Assembly: GCA_029260755.1 (NCBI GenBank)
Contig: JAJDCQ010000185.1
Location: 1 to 64,000, forward strand
Source: Planctomycetota bacterium
Lineage (GTDB): Bacteria; Planctomycetota; J058; JAJDCQ01
Direction: 5' to 3'
Length of the DNA: 64,000 nucleotides
Position 1 is the first letter of the stretch. Each line of letters opens with the position of its first letter. Under the pieces are notes generated by a model that saw only the letters and a list, made by a program, of their open reading frames with translations, did no database searches and had not been told where the DNA came from. Below are positions 44,201 to 52,791 of the stretch, piece after piece. Both the position numbers and the translations under genes were made by a program.

Positions 44201-44279
44201 GACACTCCGACACCGCGAGGACCTCCGAGCGCGCCACCTGGACGGCCCTCCGACGACGAGAGAGCGAGCAGCGAGCCCG

Positions 44280-44813
44280 ATGGCGAAGAAGACGAAGAGC
44301 GGGCCCACGAAGTCAGCCCCGAAGAAAAGGGCGACCAAGAAGAGGGCGACCAAGAAGCCCGCGAAGAAGAAGCCGGCGAAGAAGAACGCCGCCAGGAAGA
44401 AGAAGGCGAGGAGCAAGGCGGCGACCCGGAAGACGGCGCCGAAGGCGAGCGGCCCGGGCGACCGTGAGGCGATCCTCGCCCGACTCCGCGAGATCCTCGC
44501 GAAGCGGGCGAGGACGCTCGTCGTCACCCAGGACGACGCGAAGGGCTACGTCCTCTACTCGAAGGTGAACGGGCCCAACGGAAGGCCGCTCATGTTCGCC
44601 GGCTCGGCGGTGCGCAAGGGCACCATCAACTACTACCTGTTCCCCGTCTACATGGACCCCGCGCTGCTGAAGGGCATCTCGCCGGAGCTGAAGAAGCGGA
44701 TGCAGGGCAAGTCCTGCTTCAACTTCAAGACGCTCGACGCCGCCCTGATGAAGGAGCTCGAGGCCCTCACCGACCGCTGCTGGGCGCGGTGGAAAGCGGA
44801 CGGGAACGTCTGA
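44280..44813 (+). CDS. Histone-H1-like tail fused to a conserved domain
   Basis: A 177-residue protein. The first 60 residues are almost entirely Lys, Ala, Arg, Pro and Thr with KKRATKK, KKPAKKK and ARKKKARSK repeats, like bacterial histone-H1 or topoisomerase tails that bind nucleic acid. Residues about 62-175 form a compact domain with YVLYSKVNG, INYYLFPVYM, SPELKKRMQGKSCFNF and LEALTDRCW. I recall the MQGKSCFNF block from small bacterial proteins of unknown function but cannot name the family. A DNA-bound role for the domain is inferred from the tail. The ATG has GCGAG upstream, a weak site. Confidence 0.78.
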   Translation: MAKKTKSGPTKSAPKKRATKKRATKKPAKKKPAKKNAARKKKARSKAATRKTAPKASGPGDREAILARLREILAKRARTLVVTQDDAKGYVLYSKVNGPNGRPLMFAGSAVRKGTINYYLFPVYMDPALLKGISPELKKRMQGKSCFNFKTLDAALMKELEALTDRCWARWKADGNV

Positions 44814-44850
44814 GAGAGACCCCGGTCACAGCTTGGAGAGGATGCTGCCT

Positions 44851-45564
44851 ATGGCTGCAATTCCCACACCTCAGGTGGTGGCTGCAAAGGCACAGGTGTG
44901 CGCCGCGCTCGCGCTCCGAGCCACCATCGAAGCCAACCCGGGACACCCGAAAGCCGAGGCGCTGCGGGAGGGGGCCGCTGTCTGGTTGCGCAAGGTTGGG
45001 GCATGGGAGTTGGCGGTCGAGCCTCTGGAGGAGCATATCTTCGCCGCCCCGCTCGGAGGTCTAGCGAGCGGTCCGCTCAGCGACTGCCAATGGGCTGGCG
45101 AGGATGTCGCGGTCCTGGCGTGGGCGCTGGGTCAAGGAAAGCGCCCGCCGGAGTGGGAGCCGGTGAACGCAGCTCCGCTGACCGCTGCCCTGCACTTCAT
45201 GCAAGACGACGGCGAAGCGATCCGCCGGCAGGTGAGCCTGCAACCTGTCGAGGAGCTGCGGGACTACTTCAAGCGCCTGAGCGTAGTCCGCTGGGCAACC
45301 CATGAAGCCCGGCTCAAGCGGGGTGGGTCTGCGGAGCCTCGATCCCTCGATGTGCTCGTCAGGGTGCTACGAGAGCGACTCGCCAACGCAGATGTCGTAC
45401 TGACCGAGGTCGACTTCGCTCGCGGTCGAGAGGAGGTCGAGCGCATCGGCCCAGGCGGACTCACCGGTGACAGCAGCTCGATCCCTGGTCTCCTCGTCGT
45501 GCGCCAGATGGCCGCCGAGTGGCTTGTGGGGGGACGCAGCGCATTCTGGGAGGCGGATCCGTGA
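44851..45564 (+). CDS. DUF4272-like protein of foreign codon use
   Basis: A 237-residue soluble protein resembling the DUF4272 family by the layout W-L-x-x-V-x-AW-ELA-x-EPLEE and the block CQWAGEDVAVLAWALG, a pattern I associate with that family of unknown function. The ATG at 44851 was chosen because GGAGAGG lies nine bases before it; an ATG at 44842 is too close to that site. Codons ending in A or T are clearly more frequent than in the neighbours (for example GCT GCA ATT CCC ACA CCT at the start), which suggests recent acquisition. It stands 37 bases after the histone-like gene. Confidence 0.7.
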   Translation: MAAIPTPQVVAAKAQVCAALALRATIEANPGHPKAEALREGAAVWLRKVGAWELAVEPLEEHIFAAPLGGLASGPLSDCQWAGEDVAVLAWALGQGKRPPEWEPVNAAPLTAALHFMQDDGEAIRRQVSLQPVEELRDYFKRLSVVRWATHEARLKRGGSAEPRSLDVLVRVLRERLANADVVLTEVDFARGREEVERIGPGGLTGDSSSIPGLLVVRQMAAEWLVGGRSAFWEADP

Positions 45565-45661
45565 CCGCATGGACCGCCATCGGAAACCCCCACCGGATCG
45601 CGTGTATCCGATGGGGGCCCCGTGCTTCAAACCGTTGGCCCGCGAGGGCCGGTCGAGTCGC

Positions 45662-47617
45662 TTACGACTTCACCTCGTAGTCGGCGTCGATGATGTCGTC
45701 TTCCTTGGTCTCGGATCCGGCGGTGTCGCCGCTGCTCTGGCCCTGGCTCTGTCCGCCGCCGGCTCCGGCTCCGGCTCCGGCGGCTCCGGTCGCGGCTCCG
45801 GCCTGGGCGTACTCCTTCTGGGCCTCCTGATACATGGCCTCGCCGATCTTCTGGGCGGCCTTCTGGAGCTCGTCCATCGCGGTCTTGATCTTCTCGACGT
45901 CCTCGGACTTGGCGGCCTCCTTGAGGGCCTCGTTCTTGTCCTCGATCGCCTTCTTGCTCTCGGCGTCGATCTTGTCGCCGAACTCGGCGAGCTGCTTCTC
46001 GGTCTGGTAGGCCATGTTCTCGGCCGAGTTCTTGGCGTCGACGAGCTCCTGCTTCTGCTTGTCCTCGGCCGCGTGCGTCTCGGCCTCGGCCTTCATCTTG
46101 TCGATGTCGTCGCGGCTCAGGCCGGAGCTGGCCGTGATCGTGATCGACTGCTCCTTGCCGGTGCCGAGATCCTTGGCGCTGACCGACAGGATTCCGTTGG
46201 CGTCGATGTTGAACTCGACCTCGATCTGGGGCACGCCGCGCGGGGCGGGCGGGATCCCGTCGAGCTTGAAGAGGCCGAGCTGGCGGTTCTGGTTCGCGAA
46301 CGGCCGCTCGCCCTGGAGGACGTTGATGTCGACGGCCGACTGGCTGTCCGCGGCCGTCGAGAACTTCTCCTTCTTCTTGGTCGGGATCGTCGTGTTCTTG
46401 TCGATCAGCGGCGTCATCCGGCCGCCGAGGGTCTCGAGGCCGAGGGTGAGCGGCGTGACGTCGAGGAGGAGCAGGTCCTTGTTGTCTCCGCCGAGGACCG
46501 AGCCCTGGATCGCGGCGCCGATGGCGACCGCCTCGTCCGGGTTGATGCTCTTGTTGCCCTCCTTGCCGAAGATCTTCTCGACCGCCTCCTGGACCGACGG
46601 GACCCGGGTCATTCCGCCGACGAGCAGGATGTGGTCGATCGCCTTCGCGTCGAGCTTCGCGTCCTCGAGGGCCGCGCGGCACGGGCCCGCGATCCGGTCG
46701 AGGAGCTTCTGGGTGATCTGCTCGAACTTCGTCCGGCTGAGGGTCAGGTTGAGGTGCTTCGGCGCGTTGTTGACGGCGGTGATGAACGGCAGGTTGATCA
46801 CCGTCTGGGTCGAGCTGCTGAGGTCGACCTTCGCCTTCTCGGCCGCCTCCTTGAGGCGCTGGAGGGCGAGGAGGTCGTCGCGGAGGTCGATCCCCTGCTC
46901 CTTTTTGAACTCGTCGGCCATCCAGTTCATGATGGCCTGGTCCCAGTCGTCACCGCCGAGGTGCGTGTCGCCGTTGGTCGACTTCACCTCGAAGAGCTTG
47001 TCGCTCACCTCGAGGACCGAGACGTCGAACGTCCCGCCGCCGAGGTCGAACACGGCGATCTTCTCTTCCTTCTGCTTGTCGAGGCCGTAGGAGAGGGCCG
47101 CGGCGGTCGGCTCGTTGATGATCCGGCGGACGTTGAGGCCGGCGATCTCGCCCGCGTCCTTCGTCGCCTGGCGCTGGCTGTCGTTGAAGTAGGCCGGCAC
47201 CGTGATGACCGCCTCGGTCACCTTCTCTCCGAGGTAGTCCTCGGCGTATCCCTTGAGGTACTGGAGCACCATCGCGGAGATCTCGGGCGGGCTCATCGTC
47301 TTGCCGTCGACCTCGATCCCGACGAGCTCCTTGTCCCCGCCGGTCAGCTTGTACGGGACGATCTTCTCCTCGGAGGAGACCTCCTCGCGGCGCCGACCGA
47401 TGAAGCGCTTCGCGCTGTAGATCGTCCGCTCGGGGTTCGTCACCGCCTGGCGCTTCGCGATCGGGCCGACGAGGCGCTCGCCCGACTCGCTGATCGCGAC
47501 GACGCTGGGCGTCGTGCGGTTGCCTTCGGGGTTCGGGATCACCTTGACCTCCGAGCCCTCCATCACCGCGACGACCGAGTTCGTGGTCCCGAGGTCGATT
47601 CCAATGATCTTGCTCAT
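45662..47617 (-). CDS. dnaK: Molecular chaperone DnaK (Hsp70)
   Basis: A 651-residue chaperone. The ATPase domain begins [19 protein letters not shown]; further signatures are [30 protein letters not shown] and [12 protein letters not shown]. The substrate-binding domain follows ([14 protein letters not shown]), then the helical lid and a Gly/Ala/Gln/Ser-rich tail ending [13 protein letters not shown]. DnaK binds unfolded peptides in an ATP cycle with DnaJ and GrpE; neither partner gene is adjacent. ATG has AGGAGA nine bases upstream. Two operator-like palindromes lie about 220-280 bases upstream. Confidence 0.98.
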   Translation of the reverse strand: MSKIIGIDLGTTNSVVAVMEGSEVKVIPNPEGNRTTPSVVAISESGERLVGPIAKRQAVTNPERTIYSAKRFIGRRREEVSSEEKIVPYKLTGGDKELVGIEVDGKTMSPPEISAMVLQYLKGYAEDYLGEKVTEAVITVPAYFNDSQRQATKDAGEIAGLNVRRIINEPTAAALSYGLDKQKEEKIAVFDLGGGTFDVSVLEVSDKLFEVKSTNGDTHLGGDDWDQAIMNWMADEFKKEQGIDLRDDLLALQRLKEAAEKAKVDLSSSTQTVINLPFITAVNNAPKHLNLTLSRTKFEQITQKLLDRIAGPCRAALEDAKLDAKAIDHILLVGGMTRVPSVQEAVEKIFGKEGNKSINPDEAVAIGAAIQGSVLGGDNKDLLLLDVTPLTLGLETLGGRMTPLIDKNTTIPTKKKEKFSTAADSQSAVDINVLQGERPFANQNRQLGLFKLDGIPPAPRGVPQIEVEFNIDANGILSVSAKDLGTGKEQSITITASSGLSRDDIDKMKAEAETHAAEDKQKQELVDAKNSAENMAYQTEKQLAEFGDKIDAESKKAIEDKNEALKEAAKSEDVEKIKTAMDELQKAAQKIGEAMYQEAQKEYAQAGAATGAAGAGAGAGGGQSQGQSSGDTAGSETKEDDIIDADYEVKS

Positions 47618-47838
47618 GATTGTCTCCTACGTGACCGTCGGGGCATGCTCGTCCGGTGGCAGACCGGGCAGGCCTCCCTCAGGGAGTGGGTCGGTGTATC
47701 CTTCTTGATCTCAGTCTGTTGGGCCGGCCACTCGGTGACCTGGCGCCCGCACGAACGACCTCCCAGAGCACCTGGCGTGCCGCAGTCGCAAGTCTCTAGG
47801 ACCTCGCGAGTTGAGGTGTGGTGGCGGCCCGATGTACC

Positions 47839-47893
47839 CTGCCAATCTGGCGGGGGTTCGGGGGGGCGGTGGGGGCAGCTGTCAGTCTGGCAG
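47839..47893. promoter_or_regulatory. Two imperfect palindromes upstream of dnaK
   Basis: CTGCCAATCTGGCGG (47839-47853) and CTGTCAGTCTGGCAG (47879-47893) match at 12 of 15 positions and lie 40 bp apart. Each is close to the palindrome CTGCCA-N3-TGGCAG. They are neither CIRCE nor HAIR elements. They sit between the end of the sigma54 activator gene and the dnaK start, in a 294-base gap with no gene. Confidence 0.45.
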
Positions 47894-47911
47894 AGATCGG
47901 CGGCGTCTAGC

Positions 47912-49384
<1,473 letters not shown>

Positions 49385-49391
49385 GCCTCGG

Positions 49392-50906
49392 CTACTCGAA
49401 CTTGATTCCCTGGGCGAGCGGCAGCTGCCCGCTCCAGTTCACCGTGCACGTCTGTCGGCGCATGTAGGCCTTCCACGAGTCGCTCCCGGCCTCGCGGCCG
49501 CCGCCGGTGTCCTTCTCGCCGCCGAAGGCGCCGCCGATCTCGGCGCCGCTCGTCCCGATGTTGACGTTCGCGATGCCGCAGTCGCTCCCGGCCGCCGAGA
49601 GCCAGCGCTCGCTGCAGCGGAGGTCGTTCGTGAAGATGGCGCTCGAGAGGCCCTGCGCGACGCCGTTGTTGGCGGCGATCGCCACCTCGACGTCGGCGAC
49701 CTCGATCACGTAGAGGATCGGGGCGAACGTCTCCTCCGCGACGATCGGCATGTCGGCCGAGGCGCGCACGATCGTCGGCTCGACGAAGAAGCCCGGCCGG
49801 TCGACCCTCTTGCCGCCGCACAGCACCTCGCCGCCCTGCTTCGCGGCCGTCTCGAGGGCGGCCATCATCCCGTCGACGGCGTCGCCGTCGATGAGCGGGC
49901 CCATCAGGGTTTCCGCGTCGAGCGGGTTGCCGATCCGCACCTGCGCGTAGGCCTTCTGGAGTCGCTCGGTCAGCTCCGCCGCGACGCCCTTCTGGACGAG
50001 CAGCCGCCGCGTCGTCGTGCAGCGCTGGCCGGTCGTGCCGACCGCGCCGAAGACGATCGCCCGGACGGCGAGGTCGAGGTCGGCGTCGTCGAGCACGACG
50101 AGCGCGTTGTTGCCGCCGAGCTCGAGGAGGCTGCGCCCCATCCGCGCGGCCACCCGCTGGCCGACGTGGCGGCCCATCCGGCAGCTCCCGGTCGCGGAGA
50201 TCAACGGCAGCCGCGGATCGGCGACCATCGTCTCGCCGACCGTCGCGTCCTCGCCCATGATCAACCCCGAGACGCCGGCGTGCCCGGCCTCGGCGAAGAC
50301 CTCGTCCGCGATGCGCTGGACCGCGATCGCGCACAGCGGCGTCTTGAGCGATGGCTTCCAGATGACCGGGTCGCCGCAGACGCCCGCGATCGCCGCGTTC
50401 CACGCCCAGACGGCGACCGGGAAGTTGAACGCGGTGATCACGCCGATCGGCCCGAGCGGATGCCACTGCTCGTACATCCGATGACCGGGGCGTTCGCTGT
50501 GCAGCGACAGGCCGTAGAGCTGGCGCGAGAGGCCGACCGCGAAGTCGCAGATGTCGATCATCTCCTGCACCTCGCCCTCGCCCTCGGCGCGGATCTTGCC
50601 CATCTCGAGCGAGACGAGGGCGCCGAGCGCCCGCTTCTTCGCGCGGAGCCGCTCGCCGAGGAGCCGGATCAGCTCGCCGCGCGCGGGCGCCGTCTCGGCG
50701 CGCCACCCCGCGAACGCCTCGGTCGCGGTCGCGGCGACGCGCTCGTAGTCGTCGGCCGAGCCGGTCCGGACGGCCGCGATCGTGTCGCCCGTCGACGGAT
50801 CGATCGAGTCGACGACGGCGCCGCCGGGCTCGGCGATCCAGCCGCCGGCGTAGACGCCCGAGGTCTGCTCGGCGATGCCGAGCTCGGCGAGGAAGTCGTG
50901 CGACAC
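49392..50906 (-). CDS. ALDH7-type aldehyde dehydrogenase (alpha-aminoadipic semialdehyde dehydrogenase-like)
   Basis: A 504-residue NAD(P)-dependent aldehyde dehydrogenase. Markers are FNFPVAVWAWN, VIWKPS, the Gly loop region ISATGSCRMG, catalytic Glu in LELGGNNA, catalytic Cys in GTTGQRCTTTRRL, and the C-terminal IGGAFGGEKDTGGGREAGSD. The GQRCTTTRR and GGGREAGSDSWK-type ends are typical of the ALDH7/antiquitin branch, which oxidises the semialdehyde of aminoadipate in lysine breakdown. The GTG start at 50906 follows GGAGG. The neighbouring sigma54 activator suggests control of a catabolic step, but no other lysine pathway gene is nearby. Confidence 0.9.
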   Translation of the reverse strand: MSHDFLAELGIAEQTSGVYAGGWIAEPGGAVVDSIDPSTGDTIAAVRTGSADDYERVAATATEAFAGWRAETAPARGELIRLLGERLRAKKRALGALVSLEMGKIRAEGEGEVQEMIDICDFAVGLSRQLYGLSLHSERPGHRMYEQWHPLGPIGVITAFNFPVAVWAWNAAIAGVCGDPVIWKPSLKTPLCAIAVQRIADEVFAEAGHAGVSGLIMGEDATVGETMVADPRLPLISATGSCRMGRHVGQRVAARMGRSLLELGGNNALVVLDDADLDLAVRAIVFGAVGTTGQRCTTTRRLLVQKGVAAELTERLQKAYAQVRIGNPLDAETLMGPLIDGDAVDGMMAALETAAKQGGEVLCGGKRVDRPGFFVEPTIVRASADMPIVAEETFAPILYVIEVADVEVAIAANNGVAQGLSSAIFTNDLRCSERWLSAAGSDCGIANVNIGTSGAEIGGAFGGEKDTGGGREAGSDSWKAYMRRQTCTVNWSGQLPLAQGIKFE

Positions 50907-51042
50907 GGTCGTGCCTCCGGGGATGCCCGATTCCGACCGGCCCGAGCGCGCGGGCCGACGATGCATTCGGTGGGCGAGGGAATCGTCTTCCGATGGTCGC
51001 CGGCAGCGCGCCGGCGAACGGGGAGCGGGCGGGCGGCCTACT

Positions 51043-51285
51043 CTACTCGAAGCCGAAGTCGTCGAGGTCGCCCTCGGAGAGCTCGTACTTCTCGTCGGGG
51101 AGAGTGTGGCGGACGACGCGCTCGAGCCGATTGATGTCGGCCTCGAGCTGGCTGACCATCTGGAGCGCCGCCTTCTCCTTCTCGCGCTCGAAGCGGGTCA
51201 TCGCCGACCGCATCTGCTCCTTCTTGTCGTTGATCCGCGTGGTGCAGGAATCGATGATCTCCTGACCCGTCTTCCGGAACTTCAT
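51043..51285 (-). CDS. Small coiled-coil protein
   Basis: An 80-residue protein starting at ATG with GAGGAAGAG upstream. Residues 1-62 are one long, highly charged helix (KEQMRSAMTRFEREKEKAAL and on), and the end is acidic (EGDLDDFGFE). It has no membrane segment. Upstream are two copies of AGAACGACC (minus strand). It follows the phosphomannomutase gene on the same strand by 88 bases. The function is unknown. Confidence 0.65.
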   Translation of the reverse strand: MKFRKTGQEIIDSCTTRINDKKEQMRSAMTRFEREKEKAALQMVSQLEADINRLERVVRHTLPDEKYELSEGDLDDFGFE

Positions 51286-51302
51286 GGTCTCTTCCTCGGC
51301 GA

Positions 51303-51322
51303 GGTCGTTCTGTGGTCGTTCT
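51303..51322 (-). repeat. Paired AGAACGACC direct repeat
   Basis: The plus strand reads GGTCGTTCT at 51303-51311 and again at 51314-51322 (period 11). The same 9-mer occurs twice more upstream of the phosphomannomutase gene. Confidence 0.5.
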
Positions 51323-51373
51323 ATGGTTATGTCCCGAACCAGCCCACGATTATAGCGGTGCCCCGGGAGGCGT

Positions 51374-52759
51374 CTAGCTCGAGCGCCGCTCCAGGATCTT
51401 CCGGAGCTCCCCGAGCCTTCCCCGGAGCGCGTCGTCGTCGGCCGCCTCGACGTTGAGGCGCAGCTTGGGCTCGGTGTTCGACTTCCGGACGTTGAACCAC
51501 CAGTCCTCGTAGTCGACGCTGATCCCGTCGAGGCGGCTCTGCTCTCCGTCGCCGAACGCGGCGGCCAGCTCCTCGATCTTCGCGTCGGGGTCTTCGACGA
51601 CGAAGTTCACCTCGCCGCTCTGCGCGTAACGCTCGATCGGCTTCCGCAGCTCCGACAGGCGCTGGCCGCCCGTCGCCAGCAGGGCGAGCAGCTTCGCCGT
51701 CGCCACGAGCGCGCTGTCGCAGTAGTAGTGGTCGGCGAAGTAGAAGTGGCCGGACAGCTCGCCGCCGAGCGGCGCGCCGACCCGTCGCATCGTCGCCTTG
51801 ATGAACGCGTGCCCGACCCGTTCCTTCACCGGCTCTCCGCCGAGGCGGCGGATGTCCTCCGCGATCGCGCGGCTGCTCCGGAGGTCGTAGACGACCTTCG
51901 AGCCGGGCTGCCGCGCGAGGAGCTCCGCGGCCAGGATCGCGGTCATCCGGTCGGCCGGGAGCGGCTCGCCCCGATCGTCGACGGCGACCATGCGGTCGCC
52001 GTCCCCGTCGAAGGCGATCCCGAGGTCGAGGGAGTCGCGCCGGACGAGGGTGGCGACGTCGTGGAGATTCTCGACCTCGAGCGGGTTCGCCTCGTGGTTC
52101 GGGAAGGTGCCGTCGGGCTCCCAGTAGAGGGCGAACGGCTCGACGCCGGGCAGCGCCTCCTCGAGGACGCGGCCGAGGATCGCCCCGACGGCCCCGTTGC
52201 CGCAGTCGAAGGCGACCCGCAGGCGCGGTCCGTCGCCGCGCTCGGCGAGCGGCCCGGCGAACCGCCGGAGGTGCTCGATGTAGGGGTCGAGCGGGGAGAG
52301 CGTCTCCTCCGCGCCGCGCGATGCCTCGTCGGGCACCGCGTCGTCGTCGTCGGCGCAGGCCGCCTCGATCGCGGCGAGCCCGCTGTCGGACCCGACCGGA
52401 ATGCCCTCCTCGCGGCAGATCTTGAAGCCGTTGTAGCCGGCCGGGTTGTGGCTCGCCGTCACCATGATCCCGCCGGCGAGGCCGTTGCTTCCGACGGCGT
52501 GGTAGAGGAGCGGCGTCGTCACGAACCCGATGTCGACGGCGGTCGCGCCGGCGTCCCGGATGCCGGCCCGGACCGCCTCGCCGAGCGGCACGCCGCTCTC
52601 CCGCATGTCGCGGCCGACCGCGATCCGCCGGACCTCGCCCCGGGGCCCGCGAGGGCCGCCGAGGAAGCCGACGAACGCGCGGCCGATCCGGCGCGCGATC
52701 GCCTCGGTGACCTCCGAGGGATAGAGCCCGCGGACGTCGTACGCCTTGAAGATTCCCAT
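51374..52759 (-). CDS. Phosphomannomutase/phosphoglucomutase
   Basis: A 461-residue alpha-D-phosphohexomutase interconverting the 6- and 1-phosphates of mannose or glucose for polysaccharide or LPS precursors. All four signatures are present: the phosphoserine loop TASHNP near residue 100, metal loop DGDGDR near 250, sugar loop GELSGH-x-YF near 335, and phosphate-binding R-K-S-N-T-E-P near 425. It starts MGIFKAYDVRG, the normal N-terminus of the bacterial PMM/PGM group. It follows the 769-residue membrane protein gene on the same strand by 30 bases. Confidence 0.94.
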   Translation of the reverse strand: MGIFKAYDVRGLYPSEVTEAIARRIGRAFVGFLGGPRGPRGEVRRIAVGRDMRESGVPLGEAVRAGIRDAGATAVDIGFVTTPLLYHAVGSNGLAGGIMVTASHNPAGYNGFKICREEGIPVGSDSGLAAIEAACADDDDAVPDEASRGAEETLSPLDPYIEHLRRFAGPLAERGDGPRLRVAFDCGNGAVGAILGRVLEEALPGVEPFALYWEPDGTFPNHEANPLEVENLHDVATLVRRDSLDLGIAFDGDGDRMVAVDDRGEPLPADRMTAILAAELLARQPGSKVVYDLRSSRAIAEDIRRLGGEPVKERVGHAFIKATMRRVGAPLGGELSGHFYFADHYYCDSALVATAKLLALLATGGQRLSELRKPIERYAQSGEVNFVVEDPDAKIEELAAAFGDGEQSRLDGISVDYEDWWFNVRKSNTEPKLRLNVEAADDDALRGRLGELRKILERRSS

Positions 52760-52763
52760 GCTG

Positions 52764-52791
52764 GGTCGTTCTCCGGTTCCGAGGTCGTTCT
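52764..52791 (-). repeat. Second AGAACGACC pair before the mutase gene
   Basis: GGTCGTTCT (plus strand) at 52764-52772 and 52783-52791, period 19, filling the 30-base gap before the mutase start; one copy runs into the stop codon of the upstream gene. Confidence 0.5.

Larger units (their letters stand above)
44049..44279. other. Short intergenic region rich in hairpins
   Basis: 231 bases with three perfect inverted repeats (44052-44067, 44074-44104, 44155-44200). The first two are probably a terminator of the upstream gene. The third, 80 bases before the next ATG, could belong to the leader of the histone-H1-like gene. Confidence 0.55.
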
